Source of the DNA: Kibdelosporangium banguiense
GTDB taxonomy: Bacteria > Actinomycetota > Actinomycetes > Mycobacteriales > Pseudonocardiaceae
Assembly: GCF_017876405.1 (NCBI RefSeq)
Contig: NZ_JAGINW010000001.1
Coordinates: 7,019,203-7,083,202, forward strand
Length of the DNA stretch: 64,000 nt
Direction of reading: 5' to 3'
This document shows positions 42,512-51,263 of this stretch, one piece after another (within the stretch, counting starts at the first letter, position 1; each line of letters begins with the position of its first letter). The position numbers and the translations under genes were made by a program. The notes under the pieces were generated by a model. The model searched no databases. It worked only from the letters and a program-made list of their open reading frames with translations, and had not been told where the DNA came from.

Positions 42512-44017
42512 ATGCGAAAATTCCTTGCTGTGACTGTGGTTCTGGCCGCGGTCACAGTGCTGGCGCCGCAGGCCTCGGCACAGCCGGGCCTGGCGTGGAC
42601 CAAATGCCCGCCGTCGTTGCTGCCGTTGCCGGACGACCCGAGGATGCAGTGCGCGAAACTGCGCGTACCACTGGACTATCGTGCGCCGTCCGGTAAGACG
42701 ATCGAGATCGCGATATCCAGGATCGCCACGGCGAAACCCGGTCTGCGCCGGGGGATACTGCTGCACAACGGTGGCGGGCCAGGCGTGCCCAGCCTGCATC
42801 TGACCGCGGCGTACACCCAGATCTACCCGCCCGAGGTCCTCGACCGGTACGACCTGATCGGCTTCGACCCACGCGGAATCGGTTACAGCACACCGGTGAC
42901 GTGCGGCCGGGCGCCCGAGCAGATCCCGATGGACCTGTTCATCCCGTTCCCGGCACCGGACGGGTCGATCGACCGGAACGTGGAATTCGCCAAGGCGATG
43001 GCACGTGACTGCCAGGCCCGCAGCGGCGATGTGTTGCCGTACATCACAACCGCCAACACCGCTCGCGACATGGACCGTATCCGGGTCGCGCTCGGCGAGT
43101 CGAAACTCTCCTACAACAGCGGTTCCTACGGCAGCTACCTCGGTGCGGTGTACGCGACGTTGTTCGCCAACCGCACGGACCGGGTCATCATCGACTCGAA
43201 CATCGACCCGGCCAAGGTCTGGACCGGGCAGTGGAACATGCTGGACGTCGCCAACGAGCTGCGATTCCCGGACCTGGCGAAGTTCCTGGCCGAACGCGAC
43301 TCGGAGCTGCATTTCGGGGCCACGCCGGCCGAGGTCCGCAAGAGCTACTTCGACCTGGTCGCCCGGCTGGACGCGAAACCGGTGGCACACCCCGAGATCG
43401 GGCCGATCACCGGCAACGTCCTGCGCGCCCTGACCCGGGCGTACATGTACCACACGCTGCAGTTCCCCGAAGTGGCCCGGTTCTGGGTCTTCGCCGACCG
43501 CGGCGGCGTGGCGCCCAAGAACATCAAGAGCCTCGCGCAGCCGAATGTGCCCGGCGACAACCAGACCGCGGCCTTGCTTGCGGTGACATGCGGCGACAGC
43601 CCCGCGCCGAAGGACATCCGGTTCTACCAACGCGGGGTCGCGGTCAACCGGGTGAAGTACCCCGTCATGAACGGCATGGGCGCCAACATCTGGCCGTGCG
43701 CGTTCTGGCGTGACCCGGTCGAACCGCCGGTGCGCGTGACCAACAAGGGGCCGTCGAACATCCTGATGGTTCAGACCCTGCGTGACCCGGCCACGCCGTA
43801 CGTCAGTGCTCTCGGCATGCGCCAGGCCCTCGGCCGACGCGCCACCATGATCACCGTCGACAGCGGCAACCACGGTGCCTATGACCCCGCCACGCCGTCC
43901 TGTGCGACCCGCGGCGTGCACAGCTATCTGGCGACAGGCACCCGACCGGGTGACCAGTTCTGCGGGCCGGACCCGGGTCCGGCCCGCCCGAATCCACTGG
44001 CCACCCTGCTGCGCTGA
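42512..44017 (+). CDS. Secreted alpha/beta-hydrolase (Tap/SlpD-type peptidase)
   Basis: A 501-residue exported protein: signal peptide MRKFLAVTVVLAAVTVLAP ending at AQA/ASA near residue 24, then an alpha/beta-hydrolase fold with LLHNGGGPGVPS (oxyanion), YDLIGFDPRGIGYSTPVTC and the nucleophile region NSGSYGSYLG. The aspartate in QTLRDPATPY and histidine in DSGNHGAYD complete the triad. This is the tripeptidyl-aminopeptidase family of actinomycetes. The nucleophile elbow reads SGSYG and not GxSYG, an unusual substitution. Confidence 0.88.
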   Translation: MRKFLAVTVVLAAVTVLAPQASAQPGLAWTKCPPSLLPLPDDPRMQCAKLRVPLDYRAPSGKTIEIAISRIATAKPGLRRGILLHNGGGPGVPSLHLTAAYTQIYPPEVLDRYDLIGFDPRGIGYSTPVTCGRAPEQIPMDLFIPFPAPDGSIDRNVEFAKAMARDCQARSGDVLPYITTANTARDMDRIRVALGESKLSYNSGSYGSYLGAVYATLFANRTDRVIIDSNIDPAKVWTGQWNMLDVANELRFPDLAKFLAERDSELHFGATPAEVRKSYFDLVARLDAKPVAHPEIGPITGNVLRALTRAYMYHTLQFPEVARFWVFADRGGVAPKNIKSLAQPNVPGDNQTAALLAVTCGDSPAPKDIRFYQRGVAVNRVKYPVMNGMGANIWPCAFWRDPVEPPVRVTNKGPSNILMVQTLRDPATPYVSALGMRQALGRRATMITVDSGNHGAYDPATPSCATRGVHSYLATGTRPGDQFCGPDPGPARPNPLATLLR

Positions 44018-44030
44018 GACTGCGGTGTTG

Positions 44031-44085
44031 TGCCCCCAATGCCACATTGGGGACATCTGATGCCACCAATGTGGCATTGGGGGCA
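44031..44085. repeat. 20-bp perfect inverted repeat with nested hairpins
   Basis: TGCCCCCAATGCCACATTGG (44031-44050) is the exact reverse complement of 44066-44085, with a 15-base loop. Each arm is itself able to fold: CCCCAATG/CATTGGGG at 44034-44052 and CCAATG/CATTGG in the right arm. It lies 14 bases after the peptidase stop and before the xanthine-dehydrogenase operon. It may be a terminator or a member of a dispersed palindromic repeat family. Confidence 0.75.
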
Positions 44086-44147
44086 AACCCAAAGACCGCT
44101 CTTGTGTGCGATTCACGTGGACGCCTTTCGGTGGGAAGGTGGTCAAC

Positions 44148-46499
44148 GTGGAGACGAACGGCCTGATCGGCGCCCGGGTCAGCAGGACGGAGGATCTCCG
44201 GCTGCTCACCGGGAGGGCGCAGTTCATCGACGACGTGCGGCTGCCCGGGATGCTGGAGGCAGCGGTCCTGCGCAGTACGGTGCCGCACGCTCGGATCGTG
44301 AGTATCGACGTCAGTAGGGCGGTGGCCCTTCCCGGCGTGTATGCGGTGGTGACGGGCGCTGATGTCAAAGCGGCCGTGCGGGTGCCGCATCCGGTGATCT
44401 GGCAGAGCGTCCCGGACATGTTCATCCCCGAGAGCTACCCGCTCGCGGTGGACAAGGTCCGATACCCAGGGCAAGGCGTGGCGGCGGTCGCGGCGAAGGA
44501 CCGGGCCACCGCCGAGGACGCGTTGGAGCTGATCGAGGTCGTCTACGACGAGCTCCAGCCGGTCAGCACGCTGGAAGACGCGCTCGCCGCGGACGCCCCG
44601 AGGCTGTATGACGAACGGCCGGACAATGTCGTGGCTCGCGGGGTCGTCCAGAAGGGTGACGTGACGGCCGCGTTCGCCGAAGCCGATGTGGTGCTCAGCG
44701 CGGAATTCCGGTTCGCGCGGCAGATGGGCATGCCGCTGGAGACCCGGGGCGTGGTCGTGACCTGGGATCCGTTCACCGGGCGGCTGGACATGTGGCTGGC
44801 CACCCAGGCGCCCAGCATGGCCCGGGAACTGCTGGGCGAGATCCTTGGGCTGTCGGCGGACAAGATCCGGGTGCGCACGCCCGACATCGGCGGCGGATTC
44901 GGCAACAAGTTCGACCTCTACGGCGAAGAGATCGTCGCGTCGATCCTGTCCCGCCGGACCGGCAAACCCGTCAAACTCGTCGAGGACCGGGCCGAGAGTT
45001 TCGGGGCCACCGTGCACTCCCGGGAACAGAAGATCGAAGTCGAGATCGCGGCGAGCAACGACGGCACGATCACCGGTCTGCGGGGCACGGTGTACGGCGT
45101 TCTCGGCGGTGCGCTCAGCAGCGCCGGTGTCAGTCCATGTTGGGTCACCACCAGCCTGATCACCGGGCCTTACGACATCGGCGCGGTCGAAATGGCCATG
45201 GTCGCCGTGCTGACCAACCGCACGCCGTACGGCTCGTTTCGCGGTTACGGCCTGCCCAAGGCCAACTTCGTGCAGGAACACATGGTCGAGAAGCTTGCCA
45301 AACGCCTCGGCATGGACGCACACGCCGTGCGGCGCAAGAACTTCGTCACAGATTTCCCGTACCAGAGTCCGGTCTTCGTGTACGACACCGGCCGTTACGA
45401 GGAATGCCTTGACCTCTGCCTGGCGTCGGTGCGGCAGGCAGGCTGGCAGGAACTGCGTGACCAGGCCCGCGCCCGTGGCTCGGCGGTCGGCATCGGGTAC
45501 TCGTTCCACAACGAGATCACCGGTCTGGGCCCGAGCCGGATCGGCAACCTTTCGGGCGCCACACAGTCCGGGTTCGACGAGGAGGTCGTGCGGATCGACT
45601 CGACCGGGCACGTGACCGTCTACACAGGACTTTCCGCGATCGGGCAGGGTATCCACACCGCGCTCGCCCAGGTGGCGGCCCATTCGCTCGGAGTGCCGCT
45701 CGATCACGTGACGGTCATCTCCGGCGACACGGACACGGGTCCGTACACCGGTTACGGCACGGGTGCGAGCCGCGGAGCCGCGCTGGGCGGTCCGGCTGTC
45801 CGCGCCGCCGCCACCCGGCTGAAGGCGAAGGTGCTGCGGATCGCGGGCCACATCCTGGAAGCCGCACCGGATGATCTGGTCATCTCCGACGGAGTCGTCT
45901 CGGTCAAAGGAGTACCGGACCGGATCGTCACGATGGCCGAGATCGGTGACGCCGCATACCGCCGGTTGAACGGGCGACTGCCCGAGGACGAGTCGCCGAC
46001 ATTGGAGGAACGCGAGGTCTACGACCCGGCCAACGTCGCCACCTCGTTCGGCTGTACGGCTGTGCTCGCCGAGGTCGACCGGGAGACCGGCGTGGTGACA
46101 CTTCTCGGCTACCTCATCGCGCACGACTGCGGCACGGTGATCAATCCGTTGATTGTGGACGGTCAGTTGCACGGCGGAGCGGCACAGGCCATCGGCGGCG
46201 CGCTGTACGAGGAGATCGTCTACGACGCCGACGGGCGGATGCGGACCAGGTCGTTCGCCGACTACCTGTGGCCGTCGGCGACCGAGATTCCGCCGTTCGG
46301 TGTGTCCCATATGGCGACACCCTCCGACCACGTTCCCGGCGGGTTCAAGGGAATGGGCGAAGCGGGCGTCATCGGAGGGGGAGCGGCCATCGCGCACGCG
46401 ATCGTGGACGCCTTGCCGGAGTACGACATCACCATCACGTCCTTGCCGATCACGCCACCGCGCCTGCTCGCGGCGATGCAGAAGGGAGCCCACCGATGA
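44148..46499 (+). CDS. Xanthine-dehydrogenase-family molybdenum subunit
   Basis: A 783-residue large subunit of the xanthine oxidase family. GARVSRTEDLRLLTGRAQFIDD is the standard N-terminus, GGGFGNKFDLYGEEIVAS the first Mo-cofactor segment, PYGSFRGYGLPKANFVQE the active-site loop and GGFKGMGEAGVIGG the region of the catalytic glutamate. The loop differs from the AYxCSFR of true CO dehydrogenases. The GTG at 44148 follows GGAAGG; a longer open frame begins at 44106. It is the first gene of a three-subunit operon. The substrate is unknown; a purine or aromatic aldehyde is possible. Confidence 0.9.
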   Translation: METNGLIGARVSRTEDLRLLTGRAQFIDDVRLPGMLEAAVLRSTVPHARIVSIDVSRAVALPGVYAVVTGADVKAAVRVPHPVIWQSVPDMFIPESYPLAVDKVRYPGQGVAAVAAKDRATAEDALELIEVVYDELQPVSTLEDALAADAPRLYDERPDNVVARGVVQKGDVTAAFAEADVVLSAEFRFARQMGMPLETRGVVVTWDPFTGRLDMWLATQAPSMARELLGEILGLSADKIRVRTPDIGGGFGNKFDLYGEEIVASILSRRTGKPVKLVEDRAESFGATVHSREQKIEVEIAASNDGTITGLRGTVYGVLGGALSSAGVSPCWVTTSLITGPYDIGAVEMAMVAVLTNRTPYGSFRGYGLPKANFVQEHMVEKLAKRLGMDAHAVRRKNFVTDFPYQSPVFVYDTGRYEECLDLCLASVRQAGWQELRDQARARGSAVGIGYSFHNEITGLGPSRIGNLSGATQSGFDEEVVRIDSTGHVTVYTGLSAIGQGIHTALAQVAAHSLGVPLDHVTVISGDTDTGPYTGYGTGASRGAALGGPAVRAAATRLKAKVLRIAGHILEAAPDDLVISDGVVSVKGVPDRIVTMAEIGDAAYRRLNGRLPEDESPTLEEREVYDPANVATSFGCTAVLAEVDRETGVVTLLGYLIAHDCGTVINPLIVDGQLHGGAAQAIGGALYEEIVYDADGRMRTRSFADYLWPSATEIPPFGVSHMATPSDHVPGGFKGMGEAGVIGGGAAIAHAIVDALPEYDITITSLPITPPRLLAAMQKGAHR

Positions 46500-47344
46500 A
46501 GGCCGTCGCGTTCGACTACGTCCGCGCGTCGTCGGTCGAGGATGCCGTGGACGCATTGGGCGACGACAACGTCAAAGTGCTCGCCGGTGGACAGAGCCTG
46601 GTGCCGTTGCTGAACATGCGCTTGGCCAGGCCCGCCGTGCTCGTCGACATCAACCGCCTGGCCGAGCTGTCATACCTGCGCAGGGACAACGGAAATCTCG
46701 TGATCGGCGCGCTCACGCGTCACCGCACGGTGGAGCGGTCTCCTCTTGTGTACGAGGACATCCCCTTGTTGGCCGAGGCGTTGAAGTACGTCGGTCATGT
46801 GTCGATCCGTAACCGAGGCACCTTCGGTGGCAGTCTCGCGCACGCGGATCCGGCCGCCGAACTTCCTGCGGTGTGCGTGGCCTTGGACGCCTCTTTGCTG
46901 GTACAGGGCCATGATGGGGTCCGGGAGATCGCGGCGCGGGACTTTTTCCTTGGCCCGCACCGGACCGCGCTCAAGCCGTCGGAGCTGCTCATCTCTGTCC
47001 GTGTACCGGTTCCACCGGCAGAGACCGGCTACTCCGTACAAGAACTGTCGCCGCGTGGCAATGACCTCGCACTCGTCGGCGCTTTCGCGGCGGTGACTGT
47101 GGAATCAGACGGAACCTGTGCGCAGGCGCGGATAGCTGTCGCCGGTGCCGGCCCGACCCCGATCCGAGCCGTCGCTGTCGAGCAGGCCCTGACCGGTCAG
47201 GCCTTGACCGACTCGACGATTGCTGCGGCGGTCGCGGAATTGTCCGTCGACCCACCCGATTCCATTCACGCCCCTGCCTCCTACCGTCGCGAAATGGCTT
47301 CGGTGCTGACGCGCAGGGCAATCCGGACGGCGGTTTCCCGGTGA
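46496..47344 (+). CDS. Xanthine-dehydrogenase-family FAD subunit
   Basis: A 282-residue FAD-binding subunit of CoxM type. VLAGGQSLVPLLNMRLARP and SIRNRGTFGGSLAHADPAAE are the two FAD-binding signatures, followed by the CO-dehydrogenase flavoprotein C-terminal domain. Start and stop overlap the neighbours by four bases each (ATGA, GTGA), giving tight coupling with the other two subunits. Confidence 0.93.
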   Translation: MKAVAFDYVRASSVEDAVDALGDDNVKVLAGGQSLVPLLNMRLARPAVLVDINRLAELSYLRRDNGNLVIGALTRHRTVERSPLVYEDIPLLAEALKYVGHVSIRNRGTFGGSLAHADPAAELPAVCVALDASLLVQGHDGVREIAARDFFLGPHRTALKPSELLISVRVPVPPAETGYSVQELSPRGNDLALVGAFAAVTVESDGTCAQARIAVAGAGPTPIRAVAVEQALTGQALTDSTIAAAVAELSVDPPDSIHAPASYRREMASVLTRRAIRTAVSR

Positions 47345-47841
47345 CCAAGATAACCGTCAACCTCACCGTGAACGGCCAGGCCGTCACCGCGGACTGTGAA
47401 CCGCGCCGGACTCTCGCTGATTTCCTGCGTCACGACCTGGGCTTCACTGGCGTGCATGTCGGCTGCGAACACGGTGTCTGCGGTTCTTGCACGATCAGCT
47501 TCGACGGTGCGACAGCGCGTTCGTGCTGCATGCTCGCAGTTCAGGCGGACGGCGCCGAAATCACCACCATCGAAGGCATTGCCACGTCCGGCGAACTGCA
47601 TCCCCTGCAGGAGTCATTCCACGCACACCATGGCCTGCAATGTGGTTTCTGCACGCCTGGAATGCTCGCGACAGCGCAGGAACTGCTCAAGGAGAATCCG
47701 GCTGCGACCGAAGCCGAGATCCGTGCCGCGATCTCGGGAAACCTCTGCCGCTGCACAGGTTATCAATTCATCGTCGACGCCATCAAGGCGGCGGCGTCAC
47801 CCCAGCGTCCGGCGGGCGAGACGGCGGTGCTTGAGAGCTAG
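47341..47841 (+). CDS. Xanthine-dehydrogenase-family 2Fe-2S subunit
   Basis: A 166-residue iron-sulfur subunit with two clusters: CEHGVCGSCTISFDG plus a later Cys for the ferredoxin-type cluster, and CGFCTPGML with CRCTGYQ for the helical one. Electrons pass from the molybdenum subunit through these to FAD. The GTG overlaps the FAD-subunit stop. The 3' end overlaps the convergent PucR-type gene by 45 bases. Confidence 0.94.
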   Translation: MTKITVNLTVNGQAVTADCEPRRTLADFLRHDLGFTGVHVGCEHGVCGSCTISFDGATARSCCMLAVQADGAEITTIEGIATSGELHPLQESFHAHHGLQCGFCTPGMLATAQELLKENPAATEAEIRAAISGNLCRCTGYQFIVDAIKAAASPQRPAGETAVLES

Positions 47842-48864
47842 ATGCAGTTCCAGGCGGGTGAGACCATCGTCGAGGCTGACGCCGAGAGCCTCCGACACGC
47901 GCCCGAGCCGGTAGTAGAGCGTGGTGCGGTGCAGGTGGAGGTGCGCAGCCGTGCGTTTGGCGTCGCCGCCGAAGTCCAGGTATGTCTCCAGGGTCAGCAG
48001 ACCGGTCGAGTCCAGCTTGGACAGCGTTGTGTCCGGTGTGGACATCAAGGCCCGGTACGGGCCAAGGCCGGACCATGTCAGGGGCGAGGGCAGGGCCGGG
48101 TCCAGTGCGGACAGTTCGGCGGCGGCCAGCGCCTGAAAATGTGCTGTACGAACGGATGTGGCCTCGAAGAGAGCCGGTTCGCTGATGCCGACGGCGCAGT
48201 CCGGGGTGATCGCGGCGAGTTCTGTGACAGCGGCCGGATTGCTGAACAACGCGAGAGCGTGTGTCGTCGAGACGAACGATCCGATGTAGGAAGGGCTGGA
48301 GCGCAGTGCGGAGGGGATCGCCGTGGTGAGGCGCCGGAACTCGGCACCGGTGAACGCCGCGACGGGCGAAGGCACCACCGCGCAGATCTGGATCCGGGTC
48401 CGCAGCAAGGCAGGCATGGCCGCGGCCAGCTCATCGAAGCTGTCCGGCAACCGGCCGATCATGCTGTTGACGTCCGGCGGTGAGCCTGCGGCCAGGCGGG
48501 ACGCGAACCGGGTCACGGCCACGAGCGCCGCACCGGCCAGAGCACCGTCGAGCACCCACAGATAGCCGAGCAGCTTTCCGCCCTGCCGGATCGGCACACA
48601 CAAGCGGGTGGCCATCCCGAGCTCCGGGTTGGCCGGCACGGTGACCGGTTCGGTCGCCGTGGCGATGCCGTGCTCGTTCTGCCAGGCCAGGATTTCCGGT
48701 GCGACATGCCGCGACAGGATCGAGGCGATCCGCGCGGGATCGGCGCCCGCGTGGTGCGGGCTGTACGCGACAAGGCGGCCGTGCGGGTCGTCAATGGACA
48801 GGCCGTGACCGATCTCGGCGGCGAGTGCGTCGAGATCCGCCTGCTGCTGGCCACTGACGTTCAT
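47797..48864 (-). CDS. PucR-type helix-turn-helix regulator
   Basis: A 355-residue regulator with a GAF-like sensor part (PHGRLVAYSPHHAGADPARI, LCVPIRQGGKLLGYLWVLD) and a C-terminal PucR-type HTH (LETYLDFGGDAKRTAAHLHL, HRTTLYYRLGRVSEALGVS). Relatives control purine or other catabolic operons. Its convergent overlap with the molybdenum-hydroxylase operon suggests that operon as a target. The ATG at 48864 directly abuts a dyad. An open frame upstream has shadow composition. Confidence 0.88.
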   Translation of the reverse strand: MNVSGQQQADLDALAAEIGHGLSIDDPHGRLVAYSPHHAGADPARIASILSRHVAPEILAWQNEHGIATATEPVTVPANPELGMATRLCVPIRQGGKLLGYLWVLDGALAGAALVAVTRFASRLAAGSPPDVNSMIGRLPDSFDELAAAMPALLRTRIQICAVVPSPVAAFTGAEFRRLTTAIPSALRSSPSYIGSFVSTTHALALFSNPAAVTELAAITPDCAVGISEPALFEATSVRTAHFQALAAAELSALDPALPSPLTWSGLGPYRALMSTPDTTLSKLDSTGLLTLETYLDFGGDAKRTAAHLHLHRTTLYYRLGRVSEALGVSLDDGLTRLELHLALKHRRLARRTLG

Positions 48865-48880
48865 TCCTACAAGTGTAGGA
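48865..48880. promoter_or_regulatory. Inverted repeat TCCTACA-N2-TGTAGGA at the PucR-type start
   Basis: The 16 bases directly upstream of the regulator's ATG form a perfect dyad. It would overlap the ribosome site and suggests autoregulation, possibly also of the divergent SHMT-like gene starting at 48949. Confidence 0.45.
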
Positions 48881-48948
48881 GACCTGTCCGGAAAGTCTCG
48901 ATGCTCGGCCGATGTGCCCAGCAGGCGCCAAGACCTAGCGTGAGGGAT

Positions 48949-50274
48949 ATGAAACGTGCCTTGGCTGCGCGCCCTTGGTTGCCCGTGACCAGCGAGAACG
49001 TCGTTCGGGACGCTGCGGACCGGACCGCGTCGCAGGACGCTCCGGCGGTGCTGGCCGAGCTCGACCGGCTGGTCGCCGACAACCGCCGGATTCACGACGC
49101 CGACTGTGTGAACCTCAACCCCGCGACCAACATCATGAATCCGCGGGCGGAGGCGATGCTGTCGGCCGGCCTGGGTTCCCGGCCGTCGCTGGGCTACCCG
49201 GGTGACAAGTACGAGATGGGTCTCGAGGCGATCGAGCAGATCGAGATCGTCGCGGCCGAACTCGCCGCCGAGGTGTTCGGCGCCCGGTACGCCGAGGTCC
49301 GCGTCGGCTCAGGCGCCCTGGCCAACCTGTACGCGTTCATGGCCACCTGCGCACCTGGCGACACGATCATCGCGCCACCCGCCAGCATCGGCGGTCACAT
49401 CACCCACCACGGCCCAGGCGCCGCCGGACGTTATGGCATCACCACGATCCCGGCCCCGGTCGCCGGGTACACAGTGGACGTCGACGCGCTGCGGGCGCTT
49501 GCCCATGAGGCCCGTCCGAAGCTGATCACGATCGGCTCCAGCCTGAACCTGTTCCCGCACCCGGTCGCCAAGATCAGGGAGATCGCCGACGAGGTGGGCG
49601 CGCTGGTGCTGTTCGACGCCGCGCACCTGTGCGGCATGATCGCCGGCCAGGCGTGGCCACAGCCGCTCGAAAAGGGCGCGCACCTGATGACGATGAGCAC
49701 GTACAAGAGCCTCGGCGGCCCCGCGGGCGGCCTGATCCTGACCAACGAACCCGAACTGGCCCAACGCATCGAGGCCATCGCCTACCCGGGCCTGACCGCG
49801 AACTTCGATGCCGCCAAGACCGCGGCGCTGGCCGTCACCCTGCTCGACTGGAAGGTCGCCGGCCGGGCCTACGCGCGGGCCATGACGGCAACAGCCCGTC
49901 GCCTGGCCGCCGAGCTGATCGCCCTGGACGTCCCGGTTTACGCCGCTGACCAGGGCGTAACACTGTCCCACCAATTCGCCGTCGTCACACCTGAGGGTGG
50001 CCAACGCGCCGCGGCCCGTCTGCGCGAGGCCAACCTGTTGGCATGCGGCATCGGCCTGCCCATCGAGGACGTCGAAGGCGACACCAACGGCCTGCGGATC
50101 GGCACCCCGGAGCTGGCCCGCCTGGGAATGACCACAGTGGACATGCCCGCCCTGGCCTCGTTCATCGCGCGTGGCCTGGACCCGGCGACTGACCCGGCCA
50201 CGGTCGCACCTGAGGTCACGACCTGGCGTAAACAGTTCTCCGGCGTTCACTTCACCATACAGAATCCGGGGTGA
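48949..50274 (+). CDS. Serine-hydroxymethyltransferase-like PLP enzyme
   Basis: A 441-residue fold-I PLP enzyme close to GlyA: LNPATNIMNPRAEAMLSAGL, then GYPGDKYEMG (matching the GKYxEG-type opening), VRVGSGALANLYAFMA and LVLFDAAHLCGMIAG (PLP aspartate and histidine). The lysine motif reads MSTYKSLGGPAGG where true SHMT has TTTHKTLRGPRGG, so the residue before the lysine is Tyr and not His. It is therefore probably a divergent SHMT, such as an alpha-methylserine or beta-hydroxy-amino-acid aldolase type. TGAGGGA precedes the ATG. Confidence 0.85.
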   Translation: MKRALAARPWLPVTSENVVRDAADRTASQDAPAVLAELDRLVADNRRIHDADCVNLNPATNIMNPRAEAMLSAGLGSRPSLGYPGDKYEMGLEAIEQIEIVAAELAAEVFGARYAEVRVGSGALANLYAFMATCAPGDTIIAPPASIGGHITHHGPGAAGRYGITTIPAPVAGYTVDVDALRALAHEARPKLITIGSSLNLFPHPVAKIREIADEVGALVLFDAAHLCGMIAGQAWPQPLEKGAHLMTMSTYKSLGGPAGGLILTNEPELAQRIEAIAYPGLTANFDAAKTAALAVTLLDWKVAGRAYARAMTATARRLAAELIALDVPVYAADQGVTLSHQFAVVTPEGGQRAAARLREANLLACGIGLPIEDVEGDTNGLRIGTPELARLGMTTVDMPALASFIARGLDPATDPATVAPEVTTWRKQFSGVHFTIQNPG

Positions 50275-50342
50275 CCTCCCTTTTGGGCGGTGCTGGCCCA
50301 GCGCGGTTGACGTGGATTGGGCCAGCGGCGACGCTGGATGGC

Positions 50343-51263
50343 ATGCAGGGCAGGGTGCACGGCCGGCAACCGGACGCTCCCGCGACCGCAGCCGCCAGTT
50401 CGCCTGTGGCCGCGAGTCCCGGCAACCAGGCTGTTCAGCGAGCCGTCAGCGGCGGGCAGCCGGCCGGCGTGCTCGGCATGCTGGGCGCGGCGGGGAACGC
50501 GGCCGTACAGCGGATGGTGACTGTACAGCGGCAGGACTTCCAGCTCCGGCTGCCGGAGATCGGGGAGTCCCTCGGCTGGCGACCGCCGCCGGGCGATGAC
50601 CACAGACTCAGGCTCGACCCGCAGATCGAGGCCTATTTCCGGGCCACTCAGGCGCTGCACGCCCATGTCGCGCCGCCGGTCGTGTCAGCGGGCCTCGCCC
50701 AGATCAACATCGGCGTCCCGCCGGTGCCTGCTCCACCGCCCGGCCCGCAGCCGTTGCCGCCAGGACCTGCTCCCGCACCGGTACCGGCGCCCGCGCCGCA
50801 GCCGAGGACCGATCCCGCTGCCCAGGAGCCCCGGCCCAGAGCCGCGGACTTCGGTGACCTGTGGTCGGCGATCCAGGCGTTGCCCGAGGTCAAGTCGTTC
50901 CTCGACCGGCTGCAGACCGAGGCGCTCGCCGTGTTGCGCCGCGACTGGACCTCGGCCCCGACCGGCGAGAGAATCGTGATGATCACCGGCGCCGTCGCGG
51001 TCGCCGGGCTGGCCGGAGCCGGAGTGCTCTCCTCCCAGGAGGGCCGTGATTTCGCCCGGGACCAGATCAACGGCCGGAGATTCCCTGTGCCCGGCGTGGG
51101 CGGCCTGCACATCGAGGTCACGCTCACCGAGAACAACGCCGGCCTCGGCCTGCACCTGGACGTGGGCCGGTTCCTGCCACCGCAGTGGGGCTTCGGCCCG
51201 GCGTCCAGCCCCGGCACGCTGGGCGGGCCGCCGGTCGCGCCGTCCGGCCCGGGCCCGTTCTAG
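50343..51263 (+). CDS. Protein with AVQR motifs (eCIS-associated type)
   Basis: A 306-residue protein of no firm family. Residues 27-35 (GNQAVQRAV) and 51-58 (GNAAVQRM), followed by VQRQ, match the GNxAVQR repeats found at the N-termini of DUF4157 and other proteins linked to extracellular contractile injection systems. A proline-rich linker covers about 120-165, then a helical part, a hydrophobic segment ERIVMITGAVAVAGLAGAG and a beta-rich end. No HExxH motif is present. The start is uncertain: the frame is open to a GTG at 50271 that overlaps the previous stop. No injection-system gene is in the window. Confidence 0.65.
   Translation: MQGRVHGRQPDAPATAAASSPVAASPGNQAVQRAVSGGQPAGVLGMLGAAGNAAVQRMVTVQRQDFQLRLPEIGESLGWRPPPGDDHRLRLDPQIEAYFRATQALHAHVAPPVVSAGLAQINIGVPPVPAPPPGPQPLPPGPAPAPVPAPAPQPRTDPAAQEPRPRAADFGDLWSAIQALPEVKSFLDRLQTEALAVLRRDWTSAPTGERIVMITGAVAVAGLAGAGVLSSQEGRDFARDQINGRRFPVPGVGGLHIEVTLTENNAGLGLHLDVGRFLPPQWGFGPASSPGTLGGPPVAPSGPGPF

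Noticed and set aside
43851..46556. 901-codon antisense frame over the molybdenum subunit gene
   Set aside because: His/Arg/Asp-rich shadow of a clearly recognised sense gene.
48670..48948. In-frame N-terminal extension of the SHMT-like protein
   Set aside because: It runs antisense through the PucR-type gene; the ATG at 48949 has a ribosome site and fits the family start.
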